This document shows positions 1 through 6,957 of a stretch of DNA of 55,767 nucleotides, in pieces. The stretch is from contig DLNC01000029.1 of NCBI GenBank assembly GCA_002478265.1, positions 1 through 55,767 on the forward strand, in the 5' to 3' direction. Source of the DNA: Syntrophaceae bacterium UBA7520 (GTDB lineage: Bacteria > Desulfobacterota > Syntrophia > Syntrophales > Smithellaceae). The number at the start of each line of letters is the position of its first letter. Within the stretch, counting starts at the first letter, position 1. Both the position numbers and the translations under genes were made by a program. Below the pieces are notes generated by a model, which made no database searches, was not told the origin of the DNA, and saw nothing but the letters and a program-made list of their open reading frames with translations.

Positions 1-16
1 GCACTTTTTCATGTTA

Positions 17-83
17 TCATTCCGGCCTACGAGCCGGAATCCAGTATCCTTGTCATTTCGAGCGAAGCGAGTAATCTTATAGT
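17..83. repeat. Dispersed intergenic palindrome-like repeat
   Basis: A perfect 8-bp inverted repeat, ATTCCGGC (19-26) and GCCGGAAT (33-40) with a 6-base loop, is followed by a segment reading gtcatttcgagcgaagcgag. Both pieces resemble short palindromic intergenic repeats scattered in many proteobacterial genomes. No coding frame or promoter was recognised here. Copy number cannot be judged from this window. Confidence 0.45.
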
Positions 84-152
84 ACTTTCCATCTGGAAAT
101 ATTTTTAAAGCTGTTGTAAATAGCTTCGCAGTATTTCTTGGAGATCAGCATA

Positions 153-458
153 ATGGAACTTATCTTTGACGAAAACGAAGATTGGGAAAAACGGATTCTG
201 TGTTCCGATGAATCCTGTATTGGCACCATTGGCATCGACGGCAAATGCAAAGAGTGCGGCCGGGTTTTTGAAGGCGAACTGCCAGCGGATAACAGAATAG
301 TTAGCAGCAAACCGGTTGCGGCAGCAGAACAAAAAATAAAAGCACAATCGTCTGAAGATGATGACTGGGAAAAACGTATTCTATGTTCAGACGAATCCTG
401 CATCGGCGTCATCGGCCCGGATGGCAGATGCAAGGAGTGCGGCAAACCCCTTAAATAA
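153..458 (+). CDS. Small protein with duplicated four-cysteine zinc-ribbon-like motif
   Basis: The 101-residue protein holds two nearly identical copies of a module that begins DWEKRILCSDESCIG. Each copy has a C-x4-C-x9-C-x2-C set (Cys 17, 22, 32, 35 and 78, 83, 93, 96), joined by a variable linker at about residues 38-66. The spacing suggests two small zinc-binding knuckles; that is an inference. There is no signal peptide, membrane segment or catalytic domain. I chose the ATG at 153 over the in-frame TTG at 138 because GGAG lies at 140-143, nine bases upstream. The family is not recognised. A short adaptor or nucleic-acid-binding role would fit, but nothing here proves it. Confidence 0.7.
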   Translation: MELIFDENEDWEKRILCSDESCIGTIGIDGKCKECGRVFEGELPADNRIVSSKPVAAAEQKIKAQSSEDDDWEKRILCSDESCIGVIGPDGRCKECGKPLK

Positions 459-483
459 AATTAATTTCTAAGCATATAATCTC

Positions 484-789
484 TTAAGCGGCTTTTTTTG
501 ATTTTCCAAGCCCAGCGTGAAGTTTCAACCCAAGAGCGTTTACCACTTTTAAAATAGTCGAAAACTCCGGATTTCCTTCCGGGGACAATGCTTTATATAA
601 GCTTTCTCGACCCAGGCCGGTTTCGTTGGCTAAATGAGTCATGCCTTTGGCCCTGGCAATATCTCCCAGCGCCGCCGCTATTAATGCGGGATCGTTTTCT
701 TCCAAAGCTGCTTCCAGATATGCGGCTATATCCGCTTTTGTTTTAAGATGTTCGGCAGCATCCCAATTTTTTATTTTATGTTTTTTCAT
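484..789 (-). CDS. HTH antitoxin of a RelE/ParE-type addiction module (HI1420-like)
   Basis: This 101-residue protein carries a central Cro/CI-type helix-turn-helix (about residues 48-85, including LANETGLGRESLYKAL). It matches in length and sequence style the 'probable addiction module antidote' family typified by Haemophilus HI1420. Such proteins bind and neutralise the cognate RelE-like toxin and repress the shared promoter. The toxin gene lies directly upstream on the same strand with only three bases between the two frames, so translation is probably coupled. The toxin-first order is usual for this family. The lysine-rich C-terminus (KSKKAA) is ordinary. No operator was identified upstream of the pair. 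Confidence 0.85.
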   Translation of the reverse strand: MKKHKIKNWDAAEHLKTKADIAAYLEAALEENDPALIAAALGDIARAKGMTHLANETGLGRESLYKALSPEGNPEFSTILKVVNALGLKLHAGLGKSKKAA

Positions 790-792
790 TTT

Positions 793-1107
793 TTAATCCT
801 CAATTTCCTGCGCCAGCTTAATAGCTTTTTTGATATCGTCAGCTTGAGTTTTTTTATCCCCACCTGCCAGTAGAATAATTAGCGTGTTTCCTCTCTGTGT
901 GAAATAAACGCGATAGCCCGGCCCATAGTCTATTCTTAATTCTGATATGCTTTGTCTCACGGGTTTAACATCGCCGGGATTGCCCAAAGATAACCGGCGA
1001 ATGCGAATATTAATCCGCGCGCGTGCATTTCGATCTTTTATTTTATCAAACCACTTACTGTAATGCTCCGTCTGGCGGATCTCGATCATATCGCCATTGT
1101 ATTCCAT
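793..1107 (-). CDS. RelE/ParE-family toxin (HI1419-like)
   Basis: About 104 residues, the usual size for the HI1419-like branch of the RelE/ParE superfamily. The typical features are the N-terminal IRQTEHYSKWFDKIKD stretch, the basic helix RARINIRIRRL, the strand motif IDYGPGYRVYFTQRG and the C-terminal KTQADDIKKA helix. Members usually act as mRNA interferases or gyrase poisons; which applies here cannot be read from sequence. It is the first gene of a two-gene operon with the antitoxin. The start could be the ATG at 1107 or the in-frame ATG at 1089 (MIEIRQ), which is closer to the usual family start; neither has a clear ribosome-binding site. Confidence 0.85.
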   Translation of the reverse strand: MEYNGDMIEIRQTEHYSKWFDKIKDRNARARINIRIRRLSLGNPGDVKPVRQSISELRIDYGPGYRVYFTQRGNTLIILLAGGDKKTQADDIKKAIKLAQEIED

Positions 1108-1158
1108 GGGATACAGCCTGTCAAGATTAAGTTTTGAGCGAAAATCATATCGATTTTA

Positions 1159-1491
1159 TTAACGGGTGAGCCACTGATGGATGAAAGCAGCGACAAGCCA
1201 CACGCCGAAGCTCGCCGCAAGCAGAAGCGGCAGAGGCGCTTCCTTTTTCAGGCACAGAAAAGCTACCAGAAAAAACAAAATGCTGGGCAGTATTCCCCAA
1301 AGCGCGCCTTTGGTAAATGCCTGCAAAACCTCGGGATTGCCGCTGTTTTCCAGATAAACCCAGATTAAAACCAGCGCGCCGGTAAGCGGCATCACGGCAA
1401 TCAGCCCCGCCAGAGAAGGGAACTTTTTGGCGATTCCGGTGGCGATAAGAATGATGGCGACGCTGATGAAAATTTTGATAAGAAGCTGCAT
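1159..1491 (-). CDS. Small integral membrane protein, DUF3147-like
   Basis: A 110-residue hydrophobic protein with four likely membrane helices (about residues 3-21, 27-46, 62-80 and 86-105). The opening, with GIAKKFPSLAGLIAVMPLTG after the first helix, resembles the DUF3147 family of small inner-membrane proteins, whose function is unknown. It stands alone: the toxin-antitoxin pair lies on one side and a 120-base gap separates it from the Fe-S protein gene on the other. No signal sequence or catalytic motif is visible. The family name comes from recollection of the pattern, not from a search. Confidence 0.65.
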   Translation of the reverse strand: MQLLIKIFISVAIILIATGIAKKFPSLAGLIAVMPLTGALVLIWVYLENSGNPEVLQAFTKGALWGILPSILFFLVAFLCLKKEAPLPLLLAASFGVWLVAAFIHQWLTR

Positions 1492-1610
1492 TTCAATAAA
1501 GAGTCAATAAATAGTCACATCCCATTTATTCATTTATAGATTTGTGCCAATATTGCATACTCTGCAAAGCTACAGCATATAATAATGTTTATTCTGTCAC
1601 TTGCTTACTA

Positions 1611-2357
1611 TTATCTTTTATTCAACGGACAAACCTTGACGCATTCGTCGCAGTCAATCCAGTAGTTGTGTCCGGCGGTATTGATGACGCGTTCGATGTT
1701 CTTTAAACCTTCTTCAGTTTTTAAGGCGAGCGGATAAATCGCGTGTTTTATGGCGTAGGTTAGACAGGTCATTTTCTGAAAACTTCCATTTTCGTCAAAT
1801 GCCTTGGAAGGGCAGATTTTCATACACGCTCTGCAATTAGACGGGCAGGGCAGTTCATCAGGGAGAAGTTTATCGCCGGGAATCGCCGCGCTGGTGACAA
1901 CAGCGGCAAGTCTTAAAAGCGAGCCGTATTTGGGATGATAAACCTGGCCGGAGCGCCCGAAGCGTCCCAATCCGGCTTTTACCGCCGCGTGTTTTAAAGA
2001 CATCACGCCCCAGGGCTCAAACTGATGAAAAACCATCGGCGCGTAACTGGGAATCGGAATGGCCAGGAATTTGCCTTTGGCTTCGATAAAATTGCTCAAG
2101 TTAAGCGCGATATGGTCAAGCATGGTGTAGGCGCTGTGATAAGTTCGATGCACGCCGTAAAGATTATAATCGGGCGAGCGCAGCATTCCCTGCGGCACCG
2201 GGATGCCGAGCACGATAACCGTTTTCGCGTCTTTGCAAACGCGCGCGGGATGATGCGCTTCCGGCGCGTCGTCGAAACGCTCCACCGGGGCAAATCCCAC
2301 CGCTGCCACCTGCGGGCGCAAAAATTTTTTGACGGCTTGTTTTAAGGTTGCGGCCAT
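1611..2357 (-). CDS. QueG-like 4Fe-4S ferredoxin-type protein
   Basis: The 248-residue protein has two Fe-S cluster motifs near its C-terminus: Cys 171, 175, 178 and 182 (CPSNCRACMKICP) and Cys 236, 239 and 243 (CDECVKVCP), with an extra Cys at 198. This arrangement and the N-terminal GFAPVERFDDAP region resemble epoxyqueuosine reductase (QueG) relatives. The protein is much shorter than QueG and lacks its C-terminal HEAT-like part, so a queuosine role is doubtful. It is the last gene of an operon with the ACT protein (10-base gap) and phenylacetate-CoA ligase, suggesting an electron-transfer or corrinoid-related role in organic acid metabolism; that is inference. Confidence 0.8.
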   Translation of the reverse strand: MAATLKQAVKKFLRPQVAAVGFAPVERFDDAPEAHHPARVCKDAKTVIVLGIPVPQGMLRSPDYNLYGVHRTYHSAYTMLDHIALNLSNFIEAKGKFLAIPIPSYAPMVFHQFEPWGVMSLKHAAVKAGLGRFGRSGQVYHPKYGSLLRLAAVVTSAAIPGDKLLPDELPCPSNCRACMKICPSKAFDENGSFQKMTCLTYAIKHAIYPLALKTEEGLKNIERVINTAGHNYWIDCDECVKVCPLNKR

Positions 2358-2367
2358 AAAAACAAAG

Positions 2368-2799
2368 CTAGAATTCGTATAGCTTTTTGCCCGGCACGAC
2401 CGTGAAATTTTTCTTTGTTAAAATCTCAATGGCCTTTTCCGGATTATCAAAACGGAAAATGATGACGGCGTTCTCGCCGCTTTTTTCCACAAAGGCGTAG
2501 AGGTATTCCACGTTGATGCCTTCTTGTGAGACGGCTTCCAAAACGCTATGCAGGCCGCCCGGCTTGTCCGGCACTTCCACAGCGACCACGGGAGTTTTGC
2601 TTACCTGAAAGCCGCTGTCTTTCAGTACTTTGTTGGCTTTTTCCACATCATTGACAATGAGGCGCAGAATGCCGAAATCCGCCGTTTCCGCCACGGACAG
2701 GGTGCGGATGTTGATATTGGCGTCTTTGAGCACGCGTGTTGCTTGCTGAAGCGTGCCGGGTTTGTTTTCCAGAAATACGGATATTTGCTCAACCTTCAT
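2368..2799 (-). CDS. Tandem ACT-domain protein
   Basis: The protein of 143 residues consists of two ACT domains (about 3-68 and 71-140); the first begins with the typical ISVFLENKPGTLQQATRVL. ACT domains bind small ligands, often amino acids, and act as allosteric sensors. Genes of this type commonly sit beside phenylacetate-CoA ligase in anaerobes, as here, where the ligase lies 19 bases upstream on the same strand. A regulatory partner role is therefore likely. I placed the start at the ATG at 2799 because AAAGGGG lies about eight bases upstream. The alternative GTG at 2808 would sit inside that ribosome-binding site. Confidence 0.85.
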   Translation of the reverse strand: MKVEQISVFLENKPGTLQQATRVLKDANINIRTLSVAETADFGILRLIVNDVEKANKVLKDSGFQVSKTPVVAVEVPDKPGGLHSVLEAVSQEGINVEYLYAFVEKSGENAVIIFRFDNPEKAIEILTKKNFTVVPGKKLYEF

Positions 2800-2818
2800 G
2801 GCTTGCACCCCTTTCTTT

Positions 2819-4117
2819 TTAAATGCGACGTTTATCGATGACCTTGGCGCCCGCTTTGGGCAAAGTGTTCGGGCCCACCAGCTTCACACGCGGCTCGACG
2901 CCCAGATAATCCTGCATATCCTTGACGATGCGCTGTTCGATTTTCTGTAGTTCCTTGACGCTGCCCGAATCGCTGAAGATTTTGTCGCTCACTTCGACCT
3001 GCAGTTCCAGCGCGTCGAGTGCGCCCGCCTTGTCCACGATGAGCTGATAGCGCGGTTCAAGCCCTTCGATGTCCACCAGAATCGCCTCGACCTGCGCGGG
3101 AAAGATATTGACGCCGCTGATAATCAGCATGTCGTCGCTTCTCTTGAGCGCCCTTTCCATTTTGATATGCGTGCGCCCGCAGCGGCAAGGTTCGGTAATC
3201 AGTTTGGAGATATCGCCGGAGCGGTAGCGGACAAGCGGAATCGCTTCGCGCGACAGGGAAGTGAAGACCAGTTCTCCTTCCTGTCCTTCGGGCAGGACTT
3301 CCCCGGTCTGCGGATTGATGGTTTCCACAATGAAGTGATCTTCAAAGATATGCATGCCGTTGTGCGCCTCGATGCATTCCATGGCTATCCCTGGGCCGAT
3401 TACTTCGGAAAGGCCGTAAATATCGAGCGCGGTGATGCCGAAAGATTTTTCGATTTCCTCACGCATCGCCTTGCTCCAGGGCTCGGCGCCGAAAATGCCC
3501 ACGCGCAATTTGAAGGTTTTTAAATCCATGTTCATGGTTCTGGCTTCCTGCGCCAGATACAGGGCGTAAGAGGGAGTGCAGCAAATAACGGTGGGCCCGA
3601 AATCGCGCAGTATCATCAACTGGCGCTTGGCGTTGCCGCCGGAGATGGGGATAACGCTCGCGTCAATTTTTTCCGCGCCGTAGTGCAGGCCCAGGCCGCC
3701 GGTAAATAGCCCGTAGGAAAAAGCGTTGTGGATAATGTCGTTTTTGGTAATGCCCGCGGCAACCAGACAACGCGCGACCAGTTCCGACCACGTTTCAATA
3801 TCGTGGCGGGTATAACCGAAAACGGCGGAACGGCCGGTCGTGCCGGAAGTGGCGTGCAACCGGACGATACTGCTCATCGGCACGGAAAACAGGCCGTAGG
3901 GGTAGTTGTCGCTCATATCCTTGCGGGTGATAAAAGGGAGCTTTTTCAGATCGTTGAGAGACTTAATGTCCGAGGGTTTGATTTGCGCCCGGTCAAACGC
4001 TTTTTTGTAAAAGCCCACCGTGTGGTAAACGCGCTGCAGCACCTGCTGGAGTCTTTTGAGCTGCAGGGCTTTGAGCGCTTCGCGGGGCAGGGTTTCAAAT
4101 TCTTCATTGTAGAACAT
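2819..4117 (-). CDS. paaK: Phenylacetate-CoA ligase
   Basis: This 432-residue adenylate-forming enzyme converts phenylacetate, or a related aryl acid, to its CoA thioester using ATP. The P-loop-like motif TSGTTGR is at about residues 90-96, followed by the IYGLSEVIGPG core and the RYRSGD segment. The C-terminal lid carries RSDDMLIISGVNIFP, and the family ending PKAGAKVIDKRR is intact. Length matches PaaK. The ATG at 4117 is preceded by GGGAGG; a longer in-frame start at 4201 would run into the upstream repeat and is unlikely. The gene leads an operon with the ACT and Fe-S protein genes. In anaerobes such ligases may act on phenylacetate or indoleacetate. Confidence 0.93.
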   Translation of the reverse strand: MFYNEEFETLPREALKALQLKRLQQVLQRVYHTVGFYKKAFDRAQIKPSDIKSLNDLKKLPFITRKDMSDNYPYGLFSVPMSSIVRLHATSGTTGRSAVFGYTRHDIETWSELVARCLVAAGITKNDIIHNAFSYGLFTGGLGLHYGAEKIDASVIPISGGNAKRQLMILRDFGPTVICCTPSYALYLAQEARTMNMDLKTFKLRVGIFGAEPWSKAMREEIEKSFGITALDIYGLSEVIGPGIAMECIEAHNGMHIFEDHFIVETINPQTGEVLPEGQEGELVFTSLSREAIPLVRYRSGDISKLITEPCRCGRTHIKMERALKRSDDMLIISGVNIFPAQVEAILVDIEGLEPRYQLIVDKAGALDALELQVEVSDKIFSDSGSVKELQKIEQRIVKDMQDYLGVEPRVKLVGPNTLPKAGAKVIDKRRI

Positions 4118-4346
4118 GGAAGTGCCTCCCTTCAATATTGAGTTGTCATTGCGAACGACCGTTGGGAGCTGATTGCCGCGGCGGCCTGCGCAGCCTAGCA
4201 ACGACTACGTCGAATTGCTTCGGTCACTACGTTCCCTCGCAAAGACATGATACATGCCGTTTGTTACCAATATTACATTTACGATAAAAGTCTAACAAAA
4301 CTTTAGTGCTCTGGCAAGAAGCTTTCCCGATAAATTTAAGCGGTCC
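4118..4346. repeat. Intergenic region with imperfect long inverted repeat
   Basis: Between paaK and the Nudix gene, the segment at about 4142-4248 begins gtcattgcgaacgacc and ends with the roughly complementary ctcgcaaagacat. It also contains gaattgcttcggtcac on the right side. Such 'tcattgcgag...gaagcaat' palindromes are known as dispersed intergenic repeats in several bacterial groups. No coding frame is visible. The rest of the gap (4250-4346) is AT-rich and shows no clear terminator. Confidence 0.45.
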
Positions 4347-4889
4347 TTATGGGGAATTTCCCGCGGCCTTAAAATAATTTAAAGTCAGCATGATGCCCAG
4401 GGCGGTTTTTGTGTCGGTGATTTCGCCTTTTTTGAACATTTCTGCGGCGCGTGATAGCTCGGTCGGCACAACTTCGATAAATTCATCCTCATCGGGCTTA
4501 AGCGGCGCGTAGGCAAGATCGCTAGCGAGGAAAAAATGCATATATTCATTGCAGTATCCCGCCAGTAGATACCCCTCGTAGAGCTTGGTCATTTTTGCCG
4601 CGCGAAAACCTGTTTCTTCCGCCAATTCGCGTTGCGCGCAGACTTCCGCAGGCTCTTCATGATGGTCAAAGGCCCCGGCAGGAATTTCCAGCAGGTGTTT
4701 TCTGACCGCGATTCGGTACTGTTTTACCAGAAGAATTTCATTTTTGTCGTTGATAGGAATAATTGCGACCGTGGGTTTGTGGTCAATCCATGTCTGACGA
4801 ATGGATTTTCCGTTGGGCAGAGGCACGTCTTCTTCGTAGACGTCAAAAATTTTGCAGCGGTAAACACGGGTGGGATTATTTTTTTCCAT
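4347..4889 (-). CDS. Nudix hydrolase, ADP-ribose pyrophosphatase type
   Basis: The 180-residue protein resembles NudF-type ADP-ribose pyrophosphatases, which cleave nucleoside diphosphate sugars to AMP and sugar phosphate. It has the PAG start of the Nudix box followed by REL-A-EE-TGF at about residues 96-104. The box holds one more residue between the first glycine and REL than the canonical pattern, although the REL/EE metal ligands are kept. The segment ACNEYMHFFLASDL-like (about 120-132, read as YCNEYMHFFLASDL) fits the family. The gene is the last of an operon after the double-ribbon thioredoxin (17-base gap) and the YbaK protein. A house-cleaning role is likely. Confidence 0.88.
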   Translation of the reverse strand: MEKNNPTRVYRCKIFDVYEEDVPLPNGKSIRQTWIDHKPTVAIIPINDKNEILLVKQYRIAVRKHLLEIPAGAFDHHEEPAEVCAQRELAEETGFRAAKMTKLYEGYLLAGYCNEYMHFFLASDLAYAPLKPDEDEFIEVVPTELSRAAEMFKKGEITDTKTALGIMLTLNYFKAAGNSP

Positions 4890-4906
4890 GCGGGGAGCAT
4901 CCGCGG

Positions 4907-5464
4907 TTAGTTTGTCTTGATGATGCTTAGTAAATTTTTTTCGATTTCTTCCTTGGGCAAGGCGCCCGTCAACCGCTGCACCAGTTTTCCTTCTTTAAAA
5001 AACAGCATCGTCGGGATGCTGTGAATTCCGTATTGCTGGGCGGTCAGCGGATTCTCGTCGACATTGAGCTTGGCAATCTTGACGCCGCCTACGTAATCGG
5101 ACGCGAGTTCATCGATGATGGGCGACAAGGTGCGGCAGGGCCCGCACCAGGGCGCCCAGCAATCGACGAGTACGGAAATATCTGAAGCTAATACTTCCCG
5201 CGCGAATGTGTTGTCCGTCACATCCACGGGTTTTGTTTTTTGTTGCGTGACCACCAGCGGCTCGTGGCATTTGCCGCACAGGGGTTTTTTATTAAGCCTG
5301 TCTTCGGAAACACGGTTTTTGGTGCCGCATTTGAGGCACGGAATAATCAGTTCATCCAGCGGCGCGGCGCATTTTCCGCACACCGATCGTCCCTGGAATT
5401 TTTTTTTCGGAATGCGATTTTTAGTGCCGCATTTAAGACAGCGGATAATTACGTTATCCGTCAT
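4907..5464 (-). CDS. Thioredoxin with two N-terminal zinc ribbons
   Basis: The protein has 185 residues. Two consecutive zinc ribbons come first: Cys 9, 12, 29, 32 and Cys 43, 46, 63, 66, both with the pattern CLKCGTKNR. A complete thioredoxin domain follows (about 80-183) with the active site WCGPC at 106-110 and the cis-proline motif SIPT. Thioredoxin 2 (TrxC) normally has one ribbon; here the ribbon is duplicated. The protein would reduce disulfides in the cytoplasm, with the ribbons probably tuning redox or zinc response. It lies between the YbaK protein and Nudix genes in the same orientation, 48 and 17 bases away, suggesting one transcript. Confidence 0.9.
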   Translation of the reverse strand: MTDNVIIRCLKCGTKNRIPKKKFQGRSVCGKCAAPLDELIIPCLKCGTKNRVSEDRLNKKPLCGKCHEPLVVTQQKTKPVDVTDNTFAREVLASDISVLVDCWAPWCGPCRTLSPIIDELASDYVGGVKIAKLNVDENPLTAQQYGIHSIPTMLFFKEGKLVQRLTGALPKEEIEKNLLSIIKTN

Positions 5465-5512
5465 ATTCCTGTTCCCTGCTCTAAGCTTTTTATCTCCTTA
5501 ATGTTTTGCCCC

Positions 5513-6283
5513 TTATTTGGCGACGCTTACCATGAACGGTTTCAGCGCATCAATAAGCTCTTCGGGTTTCATCTTCGCCATCAGTCCGCGCTGTCCCGCT
5601 CCGATATAAATTTCCGGCAGCATGGCAATGGATTTTTCCATGAAAGCGGGCATTACTTTCTTAATGCCGAAAGGAGAAATGGCGGCTGCTTCATAGCCCG
5701 TGTGAACTTCGGTGAGTTCCGGGCTGCACGCGGAAATCTGCTGCGCGCCGACGGTCGCGGCCAGTTCCTCCGCGGATACATCCTGATCACCATGCATTAA
5801 AACCAGCATGGGTTTGCCCAGTTCGTCTTCCATGACCACTGTTTTGATGATGCAGTGCGGATCAACTTTCAGTTCCGCCGCCGCCTGCTGTATGGAATCA
5901 GCATCCGTGTACTGGCAGGAGCAGACGCTGAATACCGCTTTCTGTTTTTGTAATTCCTGAATCGCGGGTGTCGCCGGCAGTGCCGCTTTGGGTTTTTTGG
6001 GAGCCGCCGGTTTTTTCTGTGCCTTGGCCTTCTTCGGCGCGGCTTTTTTTACCGCTTTGGCTTTCAAGGCCTTGGCCTTCACGGGTTTCGCTTTTTTTGC
6101 AGCTTTGGCTTTTTTGGCTGGTTTGGCCTTCTTCAGCGCTTTGGCTTTTTTGACGACCTTTTTCTTCTTTGTCGTCTTTGCTTTTTTGGCCACTTTTTTC
6201 TTCTTGACTGGTTTCGCCTTTTTCAAGGCCTTAGCTTTCTTCTTCGCTGGCGCCTTTTTTTTCGCTGGTTTTTTCTTTTTCAT
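5513..6283 (-). CDS. YbaK/aminoacyl-tRNA deacylase domain with histone H1-like Lys/Ala tail
   Basis: Residues 1 to about 102 consist almost only of Lys, Ala, Pro and Val in degenerate KKAKP/KKAKAL repeats, like the basic tails of histone H1 or bacterial Hc1-type proteins. From about residue 105 a YbaK/ProX-type domain follows. It has the IIKTVVM strand, the MLVLMHGDQDVS segment, the SPFGIKKVMP motif and the YIGAGQRGLM C-terminal motif. Stand-alone YbaK enzymes hydrolyse mischarged tRNA such as Cys-tRNA(Pro). The basic tail could bind tRNA, rRNA or DNA; this is inference. The reading frame is continuous and begins near an AGGGGAGG-like site. It is the first gene of the operon with thioredoxin and Nudix. 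Confidence 0.85.
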   Translation of the reverse strand: MKKKKPAKKKAPAKKKAKALKKAKPVKKKKVAKKAKTTKKKKVVKKAKALKKAKPAKKAKAAKKAKPVKAKALKAKAVKKAAPKKAKAQKKPAAPKKPKAALPATPAIQELQKQKAVFSVCSCQYTDADSIQQAAAELKVDPHCIIKTVVMEDELGKPMLVLMHGDQDVSAEELAATVGAQQISACSPELTEVHTGYEAAAISPFGIKKVMPAFMEKSIAMLPEIYIGAGQRGLMAKMKPEELIDALKPFMVSVAK

Positions 6284-6470
6284 ATTTCCTCCCCTTCTAT
6301 AAGGATTGTTATGATGCTGCGCTGGTTAATATAGCAATTATAATTAAAAAAGCAATATGTTATGATGCGGCACTAAGCCTTTGTATAAACGTTATTTTGA
6401 TAAAAAATCTTGCCTCATTGGTTTAAATTGTTTAGAAATGATCAGATATGCCGGACGGGGAAGATAAAGC

Positions 6471-6806
6471 ATGGCGGAGTCAACACAAATTATTATCGGT
6501 ATTTTATCGCTGGTCATTGTTGTCATTCTGGCTATGTTGGGAACGGGATGGTGGACAAAAAGAATGTGCCTGGCCATTATGCGCGAACTGGAATCCCGCG
6601 GCGCGCTTTCCGCGGTCAGCGCGGTGGCGCTGCCCTATGATAAAGTTGATTATTTTCGCATCGGCTATCGTGATTATCGCCCGAAAGCTTTGGAAATGCT
6701 CCTTGTGAGCGAAGCAGTCTGCCGCACGCCCGACGGCCGTTATTATCTGAATAAGGAAAAAGCGGAAGATTCGCGGCAAGAAGAAAACCAAATAAAGCTG
6801 AAATAA
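6471..6806 (+). CDS. Small membrane-anchored protein, unknown
   Basis: The protein has 111 residues. One strong hydrophobic helix at about residues 7-26 is followed by a soluble part with alternating basic and acidic residues and a Lys/Glu-rich C-terminus. The part after the helix contains MCLAIMRELESRGAL and the tyrosine-rich KVDYFRIGYRDYRPKA. I do not recognise the family. A cytoplasmic domain tethered to the inner membrane is the likely topology. GGGGAAG upstream supports the ATG at 6471. The gene stands alone, about 150 bases before the acyl-CoA dehydrogenase, and could share its transcript. Confidence 0.65.
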   Translation: MAESTQIIIGILSLVIVVILAMLGTGWWTKRMCLAIMRELESRGALSAVSAVALPYDKVDYFRIGYRDYRPKALEMLLVSEAVCRTPDGRYYLNKEKAEDSRQEENQIKLK

Positions 6807-6957
6807 AGCGATCCGCAGAGATCTGCCCCGCGCCAAAGCAAGCCAAAACATTCTCCGCCTTCAGGACGCCGAAATTCGGTTATTCATTTCCTTGATTTTG
6901 CGGATATTTTGAGCTATTTGACCACCACACATTAAAATTTTTTACGGAGTCTTTGTT

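Noticed and set aside
77..445. Minus-strand frames opposite the duplicated zinc-ribbon gene
   Set aside because: They repeat the internal duplication in antisense and have no independent support.
5960..6290. Possible CRISPR or tandem repeat array
   Set aside because: The periodic sequence is coding and degenerate, with no spacers and no cas genes in the window.
5968..6302. Plus-strand frames opposite the Lys/Ala tail
   Set aside because: They are shadows of the repetitive AAG/GCC codons of the YbaK fusion and encode only Phe/Ala/Leu repeats.
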